Source: an uncultured Parasutterella sp.
GTDB taxonomy: Bacteria; Pseudomonadota; Gammaproteobacteria; Burkholderiales; Burkholderiaceae_F
Assembly: GCA_900766055.1 (NCBI GenBank)
Contig: CAAFTZ010000095.1
Coordinates: forward strand, 1 to 23,274
Length of the DNA stretch: 23,274 nucleotides
Direction: 5' to 3'
This document shows positions 6,646 to 15,037 of this stretch, one piece after another. The position numbers were made by a program, and so were the translations under genes. Numbering within the stretch: position 1 is the stretch's first letter; each line of letters begins with the position of its first letter. The notes beneath the pieces are model-generated. The model saw only the letters and a program-made list of their open reading frames with translations, made no database searches and was not told the DNA's origin.

Positions 6646-7368
6646 ATGTCATCTGAACAGCTGACCGCCGAACAAATTGAAGAACTGAAAAAACGTCATA
6701 TCCGCAGCTTCTGCATGCGCCGCGGACATATCAGCAACGCTCAGGAAAAAGCACTGGAAGAGCTTCTTCCTTTGTATGAAATCCCATATGACGCCAATCA
6801 GAAGTTCGATGCGGTTAAGACATTCGGGAATAACAATCCTCTGGTCCTTGAAATCGGCTGCGGTATGGGCGAGACCACGGCTGCCATCGCTCAGGCGCAC
6901 CCTGAAATCAACTTCATCGGCTGCGAAGTTTTTGCCGCCGGTGTCGGTGCTTTGAGCAAACAGCTTCATGACATGGATCTCAAAAACGTCCGCATCTTCC
7001 GTCACGATGCAGTGGAAGTTGTCAGAGACATGCTCGAAGACGGGTCCTTGGACGGCGTGCACATCTTCTTTCCGGATCCATGGAGAAAAGCCCGTCATCA
7101 TAAGCGCCGTCTGATCAATGAGAGCTTCTTAAAACTTCTCATTCCGAAAATGAAAAAAGGAGCCTATTTCCACAGTGCTACCGACTGGGAGAACTACGCC
7201 GAACAGATGCTGGAAGTCCTCTCTGCCGAACCTGCATTAGAAAACCTCCACGAAGGAGCGGCTCCGCAGCCAGAAAACCCGCTCATTAAACGTCCGACGA
7301 CAAAATTCAACGAACGCGGCAACCGTTTGGGTCACGGCTGCTGGGATTTCGTTTTCCGCAAGATCTAA
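6646..7368 (+). CDS. trmB: tRNA (guanine-N7-)-methyltransferase
   Basis: This 240-residue cytoplasmic enzyme transfers a methyl group from S-adenosylmethionine to N7 of G46 in the tRNA variable loop. The SAM-binding motif LEIGCGMGE lies at 68-76. The family hallmark DPWRKARHHKRR is at 144-155, and a C-terminal TKFNERG (219-225) corresponds to the TKFExRG substrate motif. Length is usual for the family. AAAAGG precedes the ATG. It has its own 157-nt upstream region shared with the divergent regulator gene and ends at a bidirectional terminator. Confidence 0.97.
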   Translation: MSSEQLTAEQIEELKKRHIRSFCMRRGHISNAQEKALEELLPLYEIPYDANQKFDAVKTFGNNNPLVLEIGCGMGETTAAIAQAHPEINFIGCEVFAAGVGALSKQLHDMDLKNVRIFRHDAVEVVRDMLEDGSLDGVHIFFPDPWRKARHHKRRLINESFLKLLIPKMKKGAYFHSATDWENYAEQMLEVLSAEPALENLHEGAAPQPENPLIKRPTTKFNERGNRLGHGCWDFVFRKI

Positions 7369-7383
7369 AGACCCAAAAACACT

Positions 7384-7405
7384 AAACGGCGCCTCGGCGC
7401 CGTTT
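7384..7405. terminator. Bidirectional terminator between trmB and uppP
   Basis: AAACGGCGCC (7384-7393) and GGCGCCGTTT (7396-7405) are perfect inverted repeats; the practical hairpin is an 8-bp stem with a CCTCGG loop. A-rich and T-rich flanks on both sides let it serve the convergent trmB and uppP transcripts. Confidence 0.8.
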
Positions 7406-7429
7406 GTCTTACTTAATTCATTTGACTCG

Positions 7430-8257
7430 TTACCACTGGACCAATCCGGTCCACCACGTCAGAAGAATGACGCCGCCGAAAAAGATTCGGTACCAGCCGA
7501 AGGCGGAGAAGTCATGTTTGGAAACGTAATGAAGCAGCCAGCGAACAACCACCAATGCCGAGAAGAACGACACCACAAAGCCAATCGAAATCATAGGTAG
7601 CGCTGTGGCGGTTAAAACATCTCTAGACTTCCACAGGTCATAAACCGTAGCTCCGAAAATTGTCGGGATCGCCAGGAAGAAAGAAAATTCCGTCGCTGCT
7701 TTTCTGGACAAACCGATGCAAAGACCGCCGATGATGGTTGCACCGGAACGGCTGGTGCCCGGGATCATAGCCAAACACTGCAGAAAACCGACCTTCAGAG
7801 CGTCCTTCCAGCTCATATCATCCATCGTTTCTACGCGCGGCTTATAAGTCTTCTTATCTTGGAAGTACTCAACGATGAGGATAATTACACCGCCCACGAC
7901 CAAGGCCGTTGCGACTGCGATCGGATTGAACAGCCATTTCTTAATGTAGCTTGCTACCAATACACCGATCACCGCTGCGGGCAGGAAAGCAACAATAGTG
8001 TTGATTGCCAAACGCTGCTGAACTTTGTCGGAGAAAAGACCCAAACAAATGTCAATCAGACGCTGACGGTAGTGCCAGCACACCGCAAAGATAGCTCCGG
8101 CCTGAATGGCAATATAAAAGGTATCCGCTTCCTGTCCTGTGTAATCGAGTAAGCTGCCGGCAACAATCAAATGACCGGTAGAAGAGACCGGCAAGAATTC
8201 CGTCAAACCCTCAACAATACCGAGAATGACGGCTTTTAAATAAAGAATCCAATCCAT
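7430..8257 (-). CDS. uppP: Undecaprenyl-diphosphatase UppP (BacA)
   Basis: This 275-residue integral membrane enzyme dephosphorylates undecaprenyl pyrophosphate to recycle the lipid carrier of peptidoglycan and other envelope polymers; its overproduction is linked to bacitracin resistance. The two catalytic motifs are intact: EGLTEFLPVSSTGH (16-29) and PGTSRSG (166-172). Several hydrophobic helices cover the rest. Length matches the family. The start lies 11 nt after the stop of the small membrane protein gene at 8269-8625, so the two are probably co-transcribed. Confidence 0.97.
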   Translation of the reverse strand: MDWILYLKAVILGIVEGLTEFLPVSSTGHLIVAGSLLDYTGQEADTFYIAIQAGAIFAVCWHYRQRLIDICLGLFSDKVQQRLAINTIVAFLPAAVIGVLVASYIKKWLFNPIAVATALVVGGVIILIVEYFQDKKTYKPRVETMDDMSWKDALKVGFLQCLAMIPGTSRSGATIIGGLCIGLSRKAATEFSFFLAIPTIFGATVYDLWKSRDVLTATALPMISIGFVVSFFSALVVVRWLLHYVSKHDFSAFGWYRIFFGGVILLTWWTGLVQW

Positions 8258-8268
8258 GAGAAAACTGC

Positions 8269-8625
8269 CTACCTAACAGGACGGTTACTGAAATATTTAT
8301 TGAAAATCGGACGAATGGCTTTCTTTTGTTCGTCAGACAACTGGCTGAAAAAATCTTCTCCGATCTTATTGCAGTAGCCGGCTTCGTTAATAGAACGCAC
8401 ACCGCAGCGGAACAGCTCGAAAAGCACTGTCGAATTCATCGTCTTCTCAGGCAAATTAATCGGAGCCAAATCTTTCTTAAACAGCTGAAACTCTGCTCGG
8501 TCGAGCTCTAAGTTTTTTGCGTCGGTTTCCGCACTTTGCTGAAAACGCATAAAAGCGCCGATCGACACCACTGCGATAAAAGCAAAGGCAACCCACGGGG
8601 CTCGATAACGAGAGACGATAAACAT
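8269..8625 (-). CDS. Small hypothetical membrane-anchored protein
   Basis: I do not recognise this 118-residue protein. A short basic N-terminus (MFIVSRYRAPW) is followed by one hydrophobic helix (about 11-26), then a soluble, charged region of about 90 residues, likely periplasmic. It contains two cysteines (C74 and C84) that could form a disulfide. The C-terminal part, QLSDEQKKAIRPIFNKYF, looks helical. Its close position upstream of uppP suggests an envelope-related job, but there is no direct evidence. Confidence 0.65.
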   Translation of the reverse strand: MFIVSRYRAPWVAFAFIAVVSIGAFMRFQQSAETDAKNLELDRAEFQLFKKDLAPINLPEKTMNSTVLFELFRCGVRSINEAGYCNKIGEDFFSQLSDEQKKAIRPIFNKYFSNRPVR

Positions 8626-8774
8626 AGAAAAACACCGACCTAAACAAAAAGCAAGGCGTAATGATAAGTGATTTTTGATGTTCCTTCAGTCAGTTAGCGT
8701 GCAATCTATGACCATTTCACGCTCCGCAGAAGAAGCTTCCAGCATCCGCTTCTATGCGAAGTTCTTCTTCAGCA

Positions 8775-9686
8775 TCAAGCCTGTGAAGTTTGAATTTTCC
8801 GCGCCGCTTTCTCTCGAAATTCGCTGTAGATAAATGTCAGGATTCCTGCCCAAATAAACAACAACGGAATGAGCTGCTGGTGATTAAACGGTTCGTGGAA
8901 AAAAACTAATCCGACGAGCAGCGTGAGAATCGGATTCATGTATTGGATAAAGCCGAGGATCGTCAGCGGAAGAACATTTGCCGCAGCCGAGAAGGCAATC
9001 ATCGGTACCGATGTCACGAGGCCCACGCTGATGAGAAGGATCGTGATGTAAGTACCGCCGGCAAGGAAAGCTCCCACACCGTTAGCGTCAAGATAAAACA
9101 AGTAGGCAATCGCAAACGGAAGCATGAGAGAGGCCTCCAGCGCATTACTTACCCAAGGGTCGATACCAAGCCGTTTCTTAAAAACGCCGTAAAGCGCCCA
9201 TGAAGAAGACACGCCCAACGCAATCCACGGCATCCGCCCGAGTGTGTAGATCATGCTGCAAACGCCGAGAAACGGCAGAAACACACTTAGCTGCTTTAAT
9301 CGACTCAGACGCTCTCTAAAAAACACCACACCCAGCGCAACAGTAAATAATGGCGTCAAAAACATGCCGATGCCAAGCTCAACGACCTGATTGGACGTGG
9401 CTGCATAGACGTTGATCCACCAGTTAATCGCCGCAATCGCTGCCGCGGCGAATAAATTGAAATACTGAATCGGCTGCTTTTTGAAAGTACGAAGCGTGGT
9501 GAAAATCTCAGAAAAACGCCCGATCAGCATAAGGAACGCTGAGATCAGGATCAGAGACCAAAGTACTCGATGACCGATAACTTCCCAGCCCCGCACGCTT
9601 CCGAATAAAGCCCAGTACAAAGGCATGAAGCCCCAGCAGAGGTAAGCGCCGACAGCGGCAAGAAGTCCTTTGGTTTGAGCAGTCAT
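8775..9686 (-). CDS. rarD: EamA-family transporter RarD
   Basis: This 303-residue inner-membrane protein has about ten hydrophobic helices, as in the drug/metabolite transporter superfamily. The start KGLLAAVGAYLCWGFMPLYW and the internal WWINVYA are typical of RarD (named after a chloramphenicol-sensitivity locus). The transported substrate is not established for the family. The start codon is ATG without an obvious Shine-Dalgarno sequence. A candidate promoter lies just upstream. No gene is visible in the 149 nt between its stop and the next gene downstream. Confidence 0.9.
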   Translation of the reverse strand: MTAQTKGLLAAVGAYLCWGFMPLYWALFGSVRGWEVIGHRVLWSLILISAFLMLIGRFSEIFTTLRTFKKQPIQYFNLFAAAAIAAINWWINVYAATSNQVVELGIGMFLTPLFTVALGVVFFRERLSRLKQLSVFLPFLGVCSMIYTLGRMPWIALGVSSSWALYGVFKKRLGIDPWVSNALEASLMLPFAIAYLFYLDANGVGAFLAGGTYITILLISVGLVTSVPMIAFSAAANVLPLTILGFIQYMNPILTLLVGLVFFHEPFNHQQLIPLLFIWAGILTFIYSEFREKAARKIQTSQA

Positions 9687-9717
9687 ATATTGTTTTTTGA
9701 GATTTGTTGTGGCTCAT

Positions 9718-9746
9718 ATTCTACGAGCCGACAGTGGCCGCAACAA
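9718..9746 (-). promoter_or_regulatory. Candidate promoter of rarD
   Basis: On the minus strand a -35-like TTGTTG (9741-9746) and -10-like TAGAAT (9718-9723) are 17 nt apart, 32 nt before the rarD start. The -10 sits in the loop of a small inverted repeat, GGCTC/GAGCC (9711-9715, 9725-9729). Confidence 0.4.
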
Positions 9747-9754
9747 TACTCTGT

Positions 9755-11605
9755 TTACCGAGACTTTTTGAGGAATCTGCTCGGATCAATCGCTCGCAGG
9801 AGATGCGCCTCTAAAGGAATCGGTTCATTGAACATTTGTGCCGCGATGACTTTGGCGGCAAGTTCATTAAACACAGTTCCTCGAGATCCCATAGCACAAC
9901 TTACGTAAATACCTGACGCATCCGGAAAGTATTCACTCGCCGAGACTTGTCCGACAACCGGCAGGCGATCCGGCGCTACACAGCGGTACCCTTCGTAAAA
10001 TCCGGCCGCATCAGCTTCGCTTAATTGCGGAAATAAATCCGTTAAATAAGAAAGATTTTTCCGATGCGCTTCCGCCGACGACATATGTTTGTCGGCGCTT
10101 TCATAGGTTGCACCGACGCCGATCCAGCTATCTGGGCTGTGAATCGCATAGCCGGGACCGGTCACTGCACCTTTTAATCCTGTTAAAGCACCTTCACAGA
10201 GCAGAGACAATCTGCCTTTCCATCGAGTTAACGGAAGTTCGGTACCGGGAAGAAGATTTGCGGTTTCAGCCGCACAGCACACAACGACTGCGTCCGCCTC
10301 AGCAATGATTTGTCCGAAGGCATCTTTTGCCTGACACTTTCGTCCTTGCTTAGACAGAGAATGGACCCGGGTATTAAACAACAAAGAAGCACCAGAACGA
10401 TCCAATCGCGCCCGCACCCACTCTGCGACGGCAACGATACCGGCGCCTTCGTGCCAAAGACCGCCTAAACGAGGTCTCAGGCCGATTCTTGTCTCGGCTT
10501 CTTCTGCCGTCATTAACCACAAAAAATCTTTGGGAAAGCTAAAAGGTTTTGATTGTTCAAACCACTGCTGCCACTTTTGGAGTTCGGCTTCATCTCGAGC
10601 CATCTGGAAAAGGCCCGACGTCCGGACTAACTCCGGATAGCTGCTCAGTTCTTCCTGGAGCATCTCCAAACCTGTCCTTGTCAGCCTAAACAGCTGATTG
10701 TCATCTCCGGAGGGCTGCGCGTGTACCACGCCCCAGCGAAGCGCTGAGGCGCCGGAAGCGCCTACCGGCCCCCCATCAATAACCTGGACTTTGATGCCGC
10801 GAGCCGCCAGTTCGTAAGCCACAGCGGATCCGGCCAAGCCGGCGCCGATAACGATCGCTGTTTGAAGTTCTTTCGCTGAACTTAAAAATGCCGTGGATCG
10901 ACGATGTTTAAATTTAGGCTCAAAGCGGCCGACGGTCATCTCAGACTTATGCCCGAAGCCCGGAACCTTCTCAATCGTAAATCCGGCCTCGCTGAAGGCT
11001 TTTCTCACCGCTGAAGCAACGCACCAGGTCGCGAGTGTTGCACCCTCTTTGGCATGAGAACAAATGGCCTTAAGAAGTCTGGGTTCCCACATCTCGGGAT
11101 TTTTCTTCGGAGAAAATCCGTCCGGGTAGAACGCATCAAAAGCACCGGACAATTTCTTTGCTGCGGCAGATGCCGGCATGAAATAGAGGTCTAAAACCAC
11201 GCGGCCGTCGTCAAACGTCAGACGATGAACGCCGGGCGTCACTGTTGGCCACTTTTCAGCCAGTTCTTCAGCCTCCGCTTTGAGCGCCGGGGATGCAAAA
11301 GTTTGAATCTCCGCTCCCTGAAGAGGAAAACCCTCGATCGCCAAATAAAACAGCTTGCCGCTCCTCTGCGGATCTTCCCGCCACGATTTAAGCGTAGTTA
11401 AAAAGTTTGTGCCGAGGCCGAACCCGTTCTCAACGATCGTGAACTGAAGCTTGCCCTGCCACCTCTCAGGCAGCCGGTTTCCGCCCAAAAAAACAAAACG
11501 GGACTGTTCATAAGCCCCGTCTTTGGACGCATATACATCACCGAACTCGGGGCTGTAGGCACAGCCCCGGTCGCCAAGAGAAATTTTCCCTTGAGCAATA
11601 GTCAT
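9755..11605 (-). CDS. mnmC: Bifunctional tRNA mnm5s2U biosynthesis enzyme MnmC
   Basis: This 616-residue cytoplasmic enzyme performs the last two steps of mnm5s2U synthesis at the tRNA wobble position. The FAD domain removes the carboxymethyl group from cmnm5(s2)U, and the methyltransferase domain then methylates the amine. The N-terminal SAM-dependent domain (about 1-240) carries ENGFGLGTNFL (59-69) and DAFYPDGFSPKKNPEMW (157-173). The C-terminal oxidase domain (about 248-612) opens with GAGLAG (254-259). It is somewhat shorter than the E. coli protein (about 670). It starts 8 nt after the ettA stop and is probably the last gene of a kinase-ettA-mnmC operon. Confidence 0.95.
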   Translation of the reverse strand: MTIAQGKISLGDRGCAYSPEFGDVYASKDGAYEQSRFVFLGGNRLPERWQGKLQFTIVENGFGLGTNFLTTLKSWREDPQRSGKLFYLAIEGFPLQGAEIQTFASPALKAEAEELAEKWPTVTPGVHRLTFDDGRVVLDLYFMPASAAAKKLSGAFDAFYPDGFSPKKNPEMWEPRLLKAICSHAKEGATLATWCVASAVRKAFSEAGFTIEKVPGFGHKSEMTVGRFEPKFKHRRSTAFLSSAKELQTAIVIGAGLAGSAVAYELAARGIKVQVIDGGPVGASGASALRWGVVHAQPSGDDNQLFRLTRTGLEMLQEELSSYPELVRTSGLFQMARDEAELQKWQQWFEQSKPFSFPKDFLWLMTAEEAETRIGLRPRLGGLWHEGAGIVAVAEWVRARLDRSGASLLFNTRVHSLSKQGRKCQAKDAFGQIIAEADAVVVCCAAETANLLPGTELPLTRWKGRLSLLCEGALTGLKGAVTGPGYAIHSPDSWIGVGATYESADKHMSSAEAHRKNLSYLTDLFPQLSEADAAGFYEGYRCVAPDRLPVVGQVSASEYFPDASGIYVSCAMGSRGTVFNELAAKVIAAQMFNEPIPLEAHLLRAIDPSRFLKKSR

Positions 11606-11613
11606 GTTGACTC

Positions 11614-13275
11614 TTAGTGTTTGAGCGGCTTGAAGCGCAGTCTGTGCGGTGTTGCTGCATCTCCGAGTCTGCGTTTCTTATCTGCTTCGTACTCAGTGTA
11701 GTTGCCAGCGAAGAATTCGACCTTGGAATCGCCTTCAAAAGCCAGGATGTGAGTCGCGATACGGTCTAAGAACCAACGATCATGAGAAATGACCATGGCG
11801 CAGCCCGCAAACTCCAGCAGCGCTTCTTCCAACGCACGCAGTGTTTCAACGTCCAAGTCGTTAGAAGGTTCGTCAAGAAGAAGAACGTTGCCGCCGGCAA
11901 GAAGAGTCTTAGCCATGTGGAGACGTCCGCGCTCACCGCCGGAGAGCGTTCCGACAATCTTCTGCTGATCTCCGCCTTTGAAATTGAAGCGGCCGAGATA
12001 AGCGCGACTCGGCATTTCGAATTTGCCGACTTTCAAGATATCCAAACCGTCGGAAACCGCTTCCCAAACGGTCTTGTCGTTCGGAAGAGACTCGCGTGTC
12101 TGAGAAACAGCGCTGAGTTTAACGGTCGGTCCGATGTCGATTTCGCCGGAATCCGGAGTCTCCTTGCCGGTAATCATTTTGAAGAGCGTTGACTTACCGG
12201 CACCGTTCGGGCCGATTACGCCGACAATCGCTCCGGGCGGAATCGAGAAACTCAGATCGTCGATCAGGAGACGATCACCGAAGCCCTTGGAAACGTTCTT
12301 GAATTCGATAACTTTATCGCCGAGGCGGTCAGCCACAGGAATAAAGATTTCGTTGGTTTCGTTGCGCTTCTGGTATTCGTAGCTCGACATTTCTTCAAAG
12401 CGGTTCAGACGAGCTTTGCTCTTAGCCTGTCTGCCTTTGGCATTCTGGCGAACCCATTCAAGCTCGTGCTTCATTGCCTTGATACGAGCATCTTCTTTCT
12501 TCTGCTCGAGCTCTAAGCGCTGTTCTTTCTGGTCCAGCCAAGAAGAATAGTTGCCCTTCCAGGGAATGCCGTGTCCGCGGTCCAATTCAAGGATCCATTC
12601 GGCAGCGTTGTCCAGGAAGTAACGGTCATGGGTCACGGCGACCACAGTTCCGGGGAAGTGCTGGAGGAACTGTTCGAGCCAGTCGACGCTTTCTGCGTCC
12701 AGGTGGTTGGTCGGTTCGTCCAGAAGGAGCATATCCGGCTTGGAGAGCAGCAGACGGCAGAGTGCAACACGGCGCTTTTCACCGCCGGAGAGGTTGCCGA
12801 TCTTGGCGTCCCAAGGCGGAAGACGAAGCGCATCGGCAGCGATTTCCATCTGCGTATCAGCGTTGGTACCTCCGGTCGCGATGATGGCTTCCAGACGAGC
12901 CTGCTCGGCAGCTAACGCGTCGAAGTCGGCATCAGGATCGGCATAGGCCTCATAAACTTTGTTGAGTTTTTCCTGAGCGTCGAAAATATCGCCCAAGCCT
13001 TCGGCAACCGTTTCGCGAACGGTTTTTGCAGAATCAAGAATCGGCTCCTGAGGCAGGTAACCGATTTTGATGCCGGGCATCGGAATAGCTTCACCTTCAA
13101 TCTCGGTATCCACGCCGGCCATAATTTTGAGCAGCGTGGATTTACCGGCGCCGTTTAAACCTAAGACACCGATTTTGGCGCCCGGGAAGAAAGACAGAGA
13201 AATGTCTTTGAGAATTTGTCGCTTGGGCGGAACAATTTTGCCCACGCGGTTCATTGTATATACAAATTGAGCCAT
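11614..13275 (-). CDS. ettA: Energy-dependent translational throttle protein EttA (ABC-F)
   Basis: This 553-residue ABC-F ATPase binds the ribosomal E site and restrains translation when the ATP/ADP ratio is low. It starts with the family signature MAQFVYTMNRVGKIVPPKR. The first ATPase domain has Walker A GLNGAGKST (39-47), signature LSGGEKRR (162-169) and Walker B with LLLDEPTNHLD. The arm/linker region is rich in charged residues (about 235-310). The second domain has GPNGAGKST (355-363), LSGGERGR and LLLDEPSNDLD. There are no membrane segments, as expected. It lies between a small kinase-like gene (29-nt gap) and mnmC. Confidence 0.97.
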   Translation of the reverse strand: MAQFVYTMNRVGKIVPPKRQILKDISLSFFPGAKIGVLGLNGAGKSTLLKIMAGVDTEIEGEAIPMPGIKIGYLPQEPILDSAKTVRETVAEGLGDIFDAQEKLNKVYEAYADPDADFDALAAEQARLEAIIATGGTNADTQMEIAADALRLPPWDAKIGNLSGGEKRRVALCRLLLSKPDMLLLDEPTNHLDAESVDWLEQFLQHFPGTVVAVTHDRYFLDNAAEWILELDRGHGIPWKGNYSSWLDQKEQRLELEQKKEDARIKAMKHELEWVRQNAKGRQAKSKARLNRFEEMSSYEYQKRNETNEIFIPVADRLGDKVIEFKNVSKGFGDRLLIDDLSFSIPPGAIVGVIGPNGAGKSTLFKMITGKETPDSGEIDIGPTVKLSAVSQTRESLPNDKTVWEAVSDGLDILKVGKFEMPSRAYLGRFNFKGGDQQKIVGTLSGGERGRLHMAKTLLAGGNVLLLDEPSNDLDVETLRALEEALLEFAGCAMVISHDRWFLDRIATHILAFEGDSKVEFFAGNYTEYEADKKRRLGDAATPHRLRFKPLKH

Positions 13276-13304
13276 AAAAATAAGCTTGTTAGAGTGTTCG
13301 TTAA

Positions 13305-13994
13305 TTAGTTGTCAATCGGCTTGCCGTGTTTAGCGTTGCGTTTCTTCACTCCGAAGTATCCGCGAAGAATCCACAGTTTTCTGAGTTTGGCAATGCGTTC
13401 GTTTTCCTTCTCTCGGAACTCGCCCATCTCAGCCGGGCAATACTTCTTCCACTTCTTATAAACACCGCCGATATCCATATCTTCCATAAAAGAGCGAATC
13501 TTATGAGGAAGACCTTGCGTATCCACGCTTGCCTGAAAATCAATCAATGCGGGCTTTCCGTTGCACTGCATTACCCAGTTGCTGGTTCCGCGGGTATCCA
13601 AATGAACCAAGTGCCGGGCATGAATCGACCGAATAATCTCTTCGCATTCTTCCAAGAAAGTCGGAGAAACCTCTTCCTTCGGAACACGGTTTAAAACGCG
13701 ACCGGGAATATATTCAATCGCAAGCATATGCGGCGTCACCATGAAGGCTTCTGTCGGAACGCCTTCGAGGCCGTGAAGCTTGCGAACCGCTTTCAGTTCA
13801 CGCCAAAGCACAAACTTCGCAAAGCTGTTTTTTACAAGCCAATGGCGATCGGAAAAGTCTTTGATTGTCCAGCGCTTACCATTGATGTTTGCCACTGACA
13901 CCCGGGCATTTCCCCATCGGCCGTCACGAAGCAGCTGCACATCTGCCTGCTCGAGATCTTCTTTAGTAAACGGTTTGATATCCGTCTGAGTCAT
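13305..13994 (-). CDS. Small protein-kinase-fold enzyme (RIO/lipopolysaccharide-kinase-like)
   Basis: The 229-residue protein has a minimal eukaryotic-type kinase fold. A likely ATP-binding lysine is K45 (WTIKDF) and a helix-C glutamate E66 (WRELKAV). The catalytic loop is HLDTRGTSNW, with D133 and N139, and the metal-binding DFG equivalent is DFQ (152-154). Such proteins are annotated as RIO-like kinases or relatives of the LPS-core kinases (WaaP/Kdo kinase). The basic C-terminus could bind nucleic acid or membrane phosphate groups. The substrate is unknown. It leads a probable operon with ettA and mnmC and has its own promoter region. Confidence 0.75.
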   Translation of the reverse strand: MTQTDIKPFTKEDLEQADVQLLRDGRWGNARVSVANINGKRWTIKDFSDRHWLVKNSFAKFVLWRELKAVRKLHGLEGVPTEAFMVTPHMLAIEYIPGRVLNRVPKEEVSPTFLEECEEIIRSIHARHLVHLDTRGTSNWVMQCNGKPALIDFQASVDTQGLPHKIRSFMEDMDIGGVYKKWKKYCPAEMGEFREKENERIAKLRKLWILRGYFGVKKRNAKHGKPIDN

Positions 13995-14033
13995 CGGTCT
14001 TTATAAGCACCCACGTTATTCTAAATTCATCAA

Positions 14034-14051
14034 ACAGTGTTATCTCACTGT
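14034..14051. repeat. Inverted repeat in the leader of the kinase-like gene
   Basis: ACAGTG (14034-14039) and CACTGT (14046-14051) are perfect inverted repeats separated by 6 nt. They lie 40 nt upstream of the start at 13994 and just downstream of the candidate -10 box. They could be a small operator or an RNA hairpin. Confidence 0.35.
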
Positions 14052-14065
14052 CTATTCGTGAAAAA

Positions 14066-14071
14066 ATTATA
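14066..14071 (-). promoter_or_regulatory. Candidate -10 box for the kinase-ettA-mnmC operon
   Basis: A perfect TATAAT on the minus strand stands 71 nt before the start codon in an A+T-rich region with two nearby GTGAAAAAA copies. The -35 region is weak. The remaining part of the 14072-14200 interval shows no gene. Confidence 0.4.
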
Positions 14072-14202
14072 GATTAATAGTGAAAAAACCGTAACGTAGG
14101 TATGGCGCTGAAGTTGTTTTCAGTTATGACCGAAAGTCTGAGCGAGAAGACAACCGGAGATCGAAACTTGTGGTGAGGCGTTTGAAGGTTTCAGCTCTAC
14201 AA

Positions 14203-14232
14203 CTAAAAAGAGCAGGCGGATCAGCCTGCTCT
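14203..14232 (-). terminator. Terminator of the long murA-his-tat run
   Basis: On the minus strand AGAGCAGGC (14232-14224) pairs with GCCTGCTCT (14217-14209) around a 6-nt loop, followed by a U-tract (TTTTTAG). It lies 12 nt past the tatC stop codon. Confidence 0.88.
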
Positions 14233-14243
14233 CATTTTCCTAT

Positions 14244-15035
14244 CTAGGACGATTCTGCGTTTTCTTCCTCAGGCTCGTCCTTCTTGCCGAATACGGCGCA
14301 CAGCCATATACCGACTTGATAAAGGATCACCAGCGGCAAAGCCAGTAAGCACTGAGAAAGGACGTCCGGCGGCGTCACAATAGCAGCCAGAACGAAGGCA
14401 CCGACAACCATATAGGGACGAGCCTTCTTCAGCTTTGAAATCGAAGTAATGCCCATGCGGTTTAAAACAACCACAATAATCGGCACTTCAAACGTCAAGC
14501 CGAACGCCAAGAACAGCGCCAGCACAAAGCTGAAGTACGAATCAATGTCCGGTGCGAAGTTCACGGAGTTCGGAGAGAACCCGGCAATGAACTGGAACAC
14601 CATGCGGAACACGATGAAATAGCAATATGCCATTCCAAGGAAGAACATGACCAAGCTCGAAATAATGATCGGAGCGGCCAGTTTCTTCTCTTTCCGATAA
14701 AGTCCGGGAGCAATGAAGCCCCAAAGCTGCCACAGCACATAAGGCAGTGCAATCACAAAAGCGACAAACAATGTCACTTTCAGCGGCACCATAAACGGCG
14801 CGATCACACCGGTGGCCAGCAGTTTTGCGCCCTGAGGCAAAGCCACCATCAGCGGCTTACTCAGGTAGTCGAAAATCTGCTTCATGAACGGCGACAAGCA
14901 GGCAAAAACCAGCAGAACCGACACAGCCATGCGGACAATACGAGAGCGCAGCTCAATCAAATGAGCGACGAGTGTCTGCTCGCGGTCATCTTCCGGCCCG
15001 TCTTCCGGGCGTTCTACCAAATCTTTATCACTCAT
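14244..15035 (-). CDS. tatC: Sec-independent protein translocase subunit TatC
   Basis: This 263-residue inner-membrane protein with about six hydrophobic helices forms, with TatB, the receptor that recognises twin-arginine signal peptides. Visible family features are the N-terminal TLVAHLIELRSRI, the periplasmic loop before the GAKLLATGVIAPFMVPLKV region, and FLGMAYCYFIVF. A charged acidic tail (GKKDEPEEENAESS) ends the protein. Only 2 nt separate it from tatB. The Tat-signal reductase at 2219-3685 would be one of its substrates. Confidence 0.96.
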   Translation of the reverse strand: MSDKDLVERPEDGPEDDREQTLVAHLIELRSRIVRMAVSVLLVFACLSPFMKQIFDYLSKPLMVALPQGAKLLATGVIAPFMVPLKVTLFVAFVIALPYVLWQLWGFIAPGLYRKEKKLAAPIIISSLVMFFLGMAYCYFIVFRMVFQFIAGFSPNSVNFAPDIDSYFSFVLALFLAFGLTFEVPIIVVVLNRMGITSISKLKKARPYMVVGAFVLAAIVTPPDVLSQCLLALPLVILYQVGIWLCAVFGKKDEPEEENAESS

Positions 15036-15037
15036 TC

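Noticed and set aside
8720..8774. Imperfect inverted repeat of GAAGAAG/CTTCTTC after rarD
   Set aside because: The arms do not match in length and no U-tract follows on the minus strand, so I do not call it a terminator.
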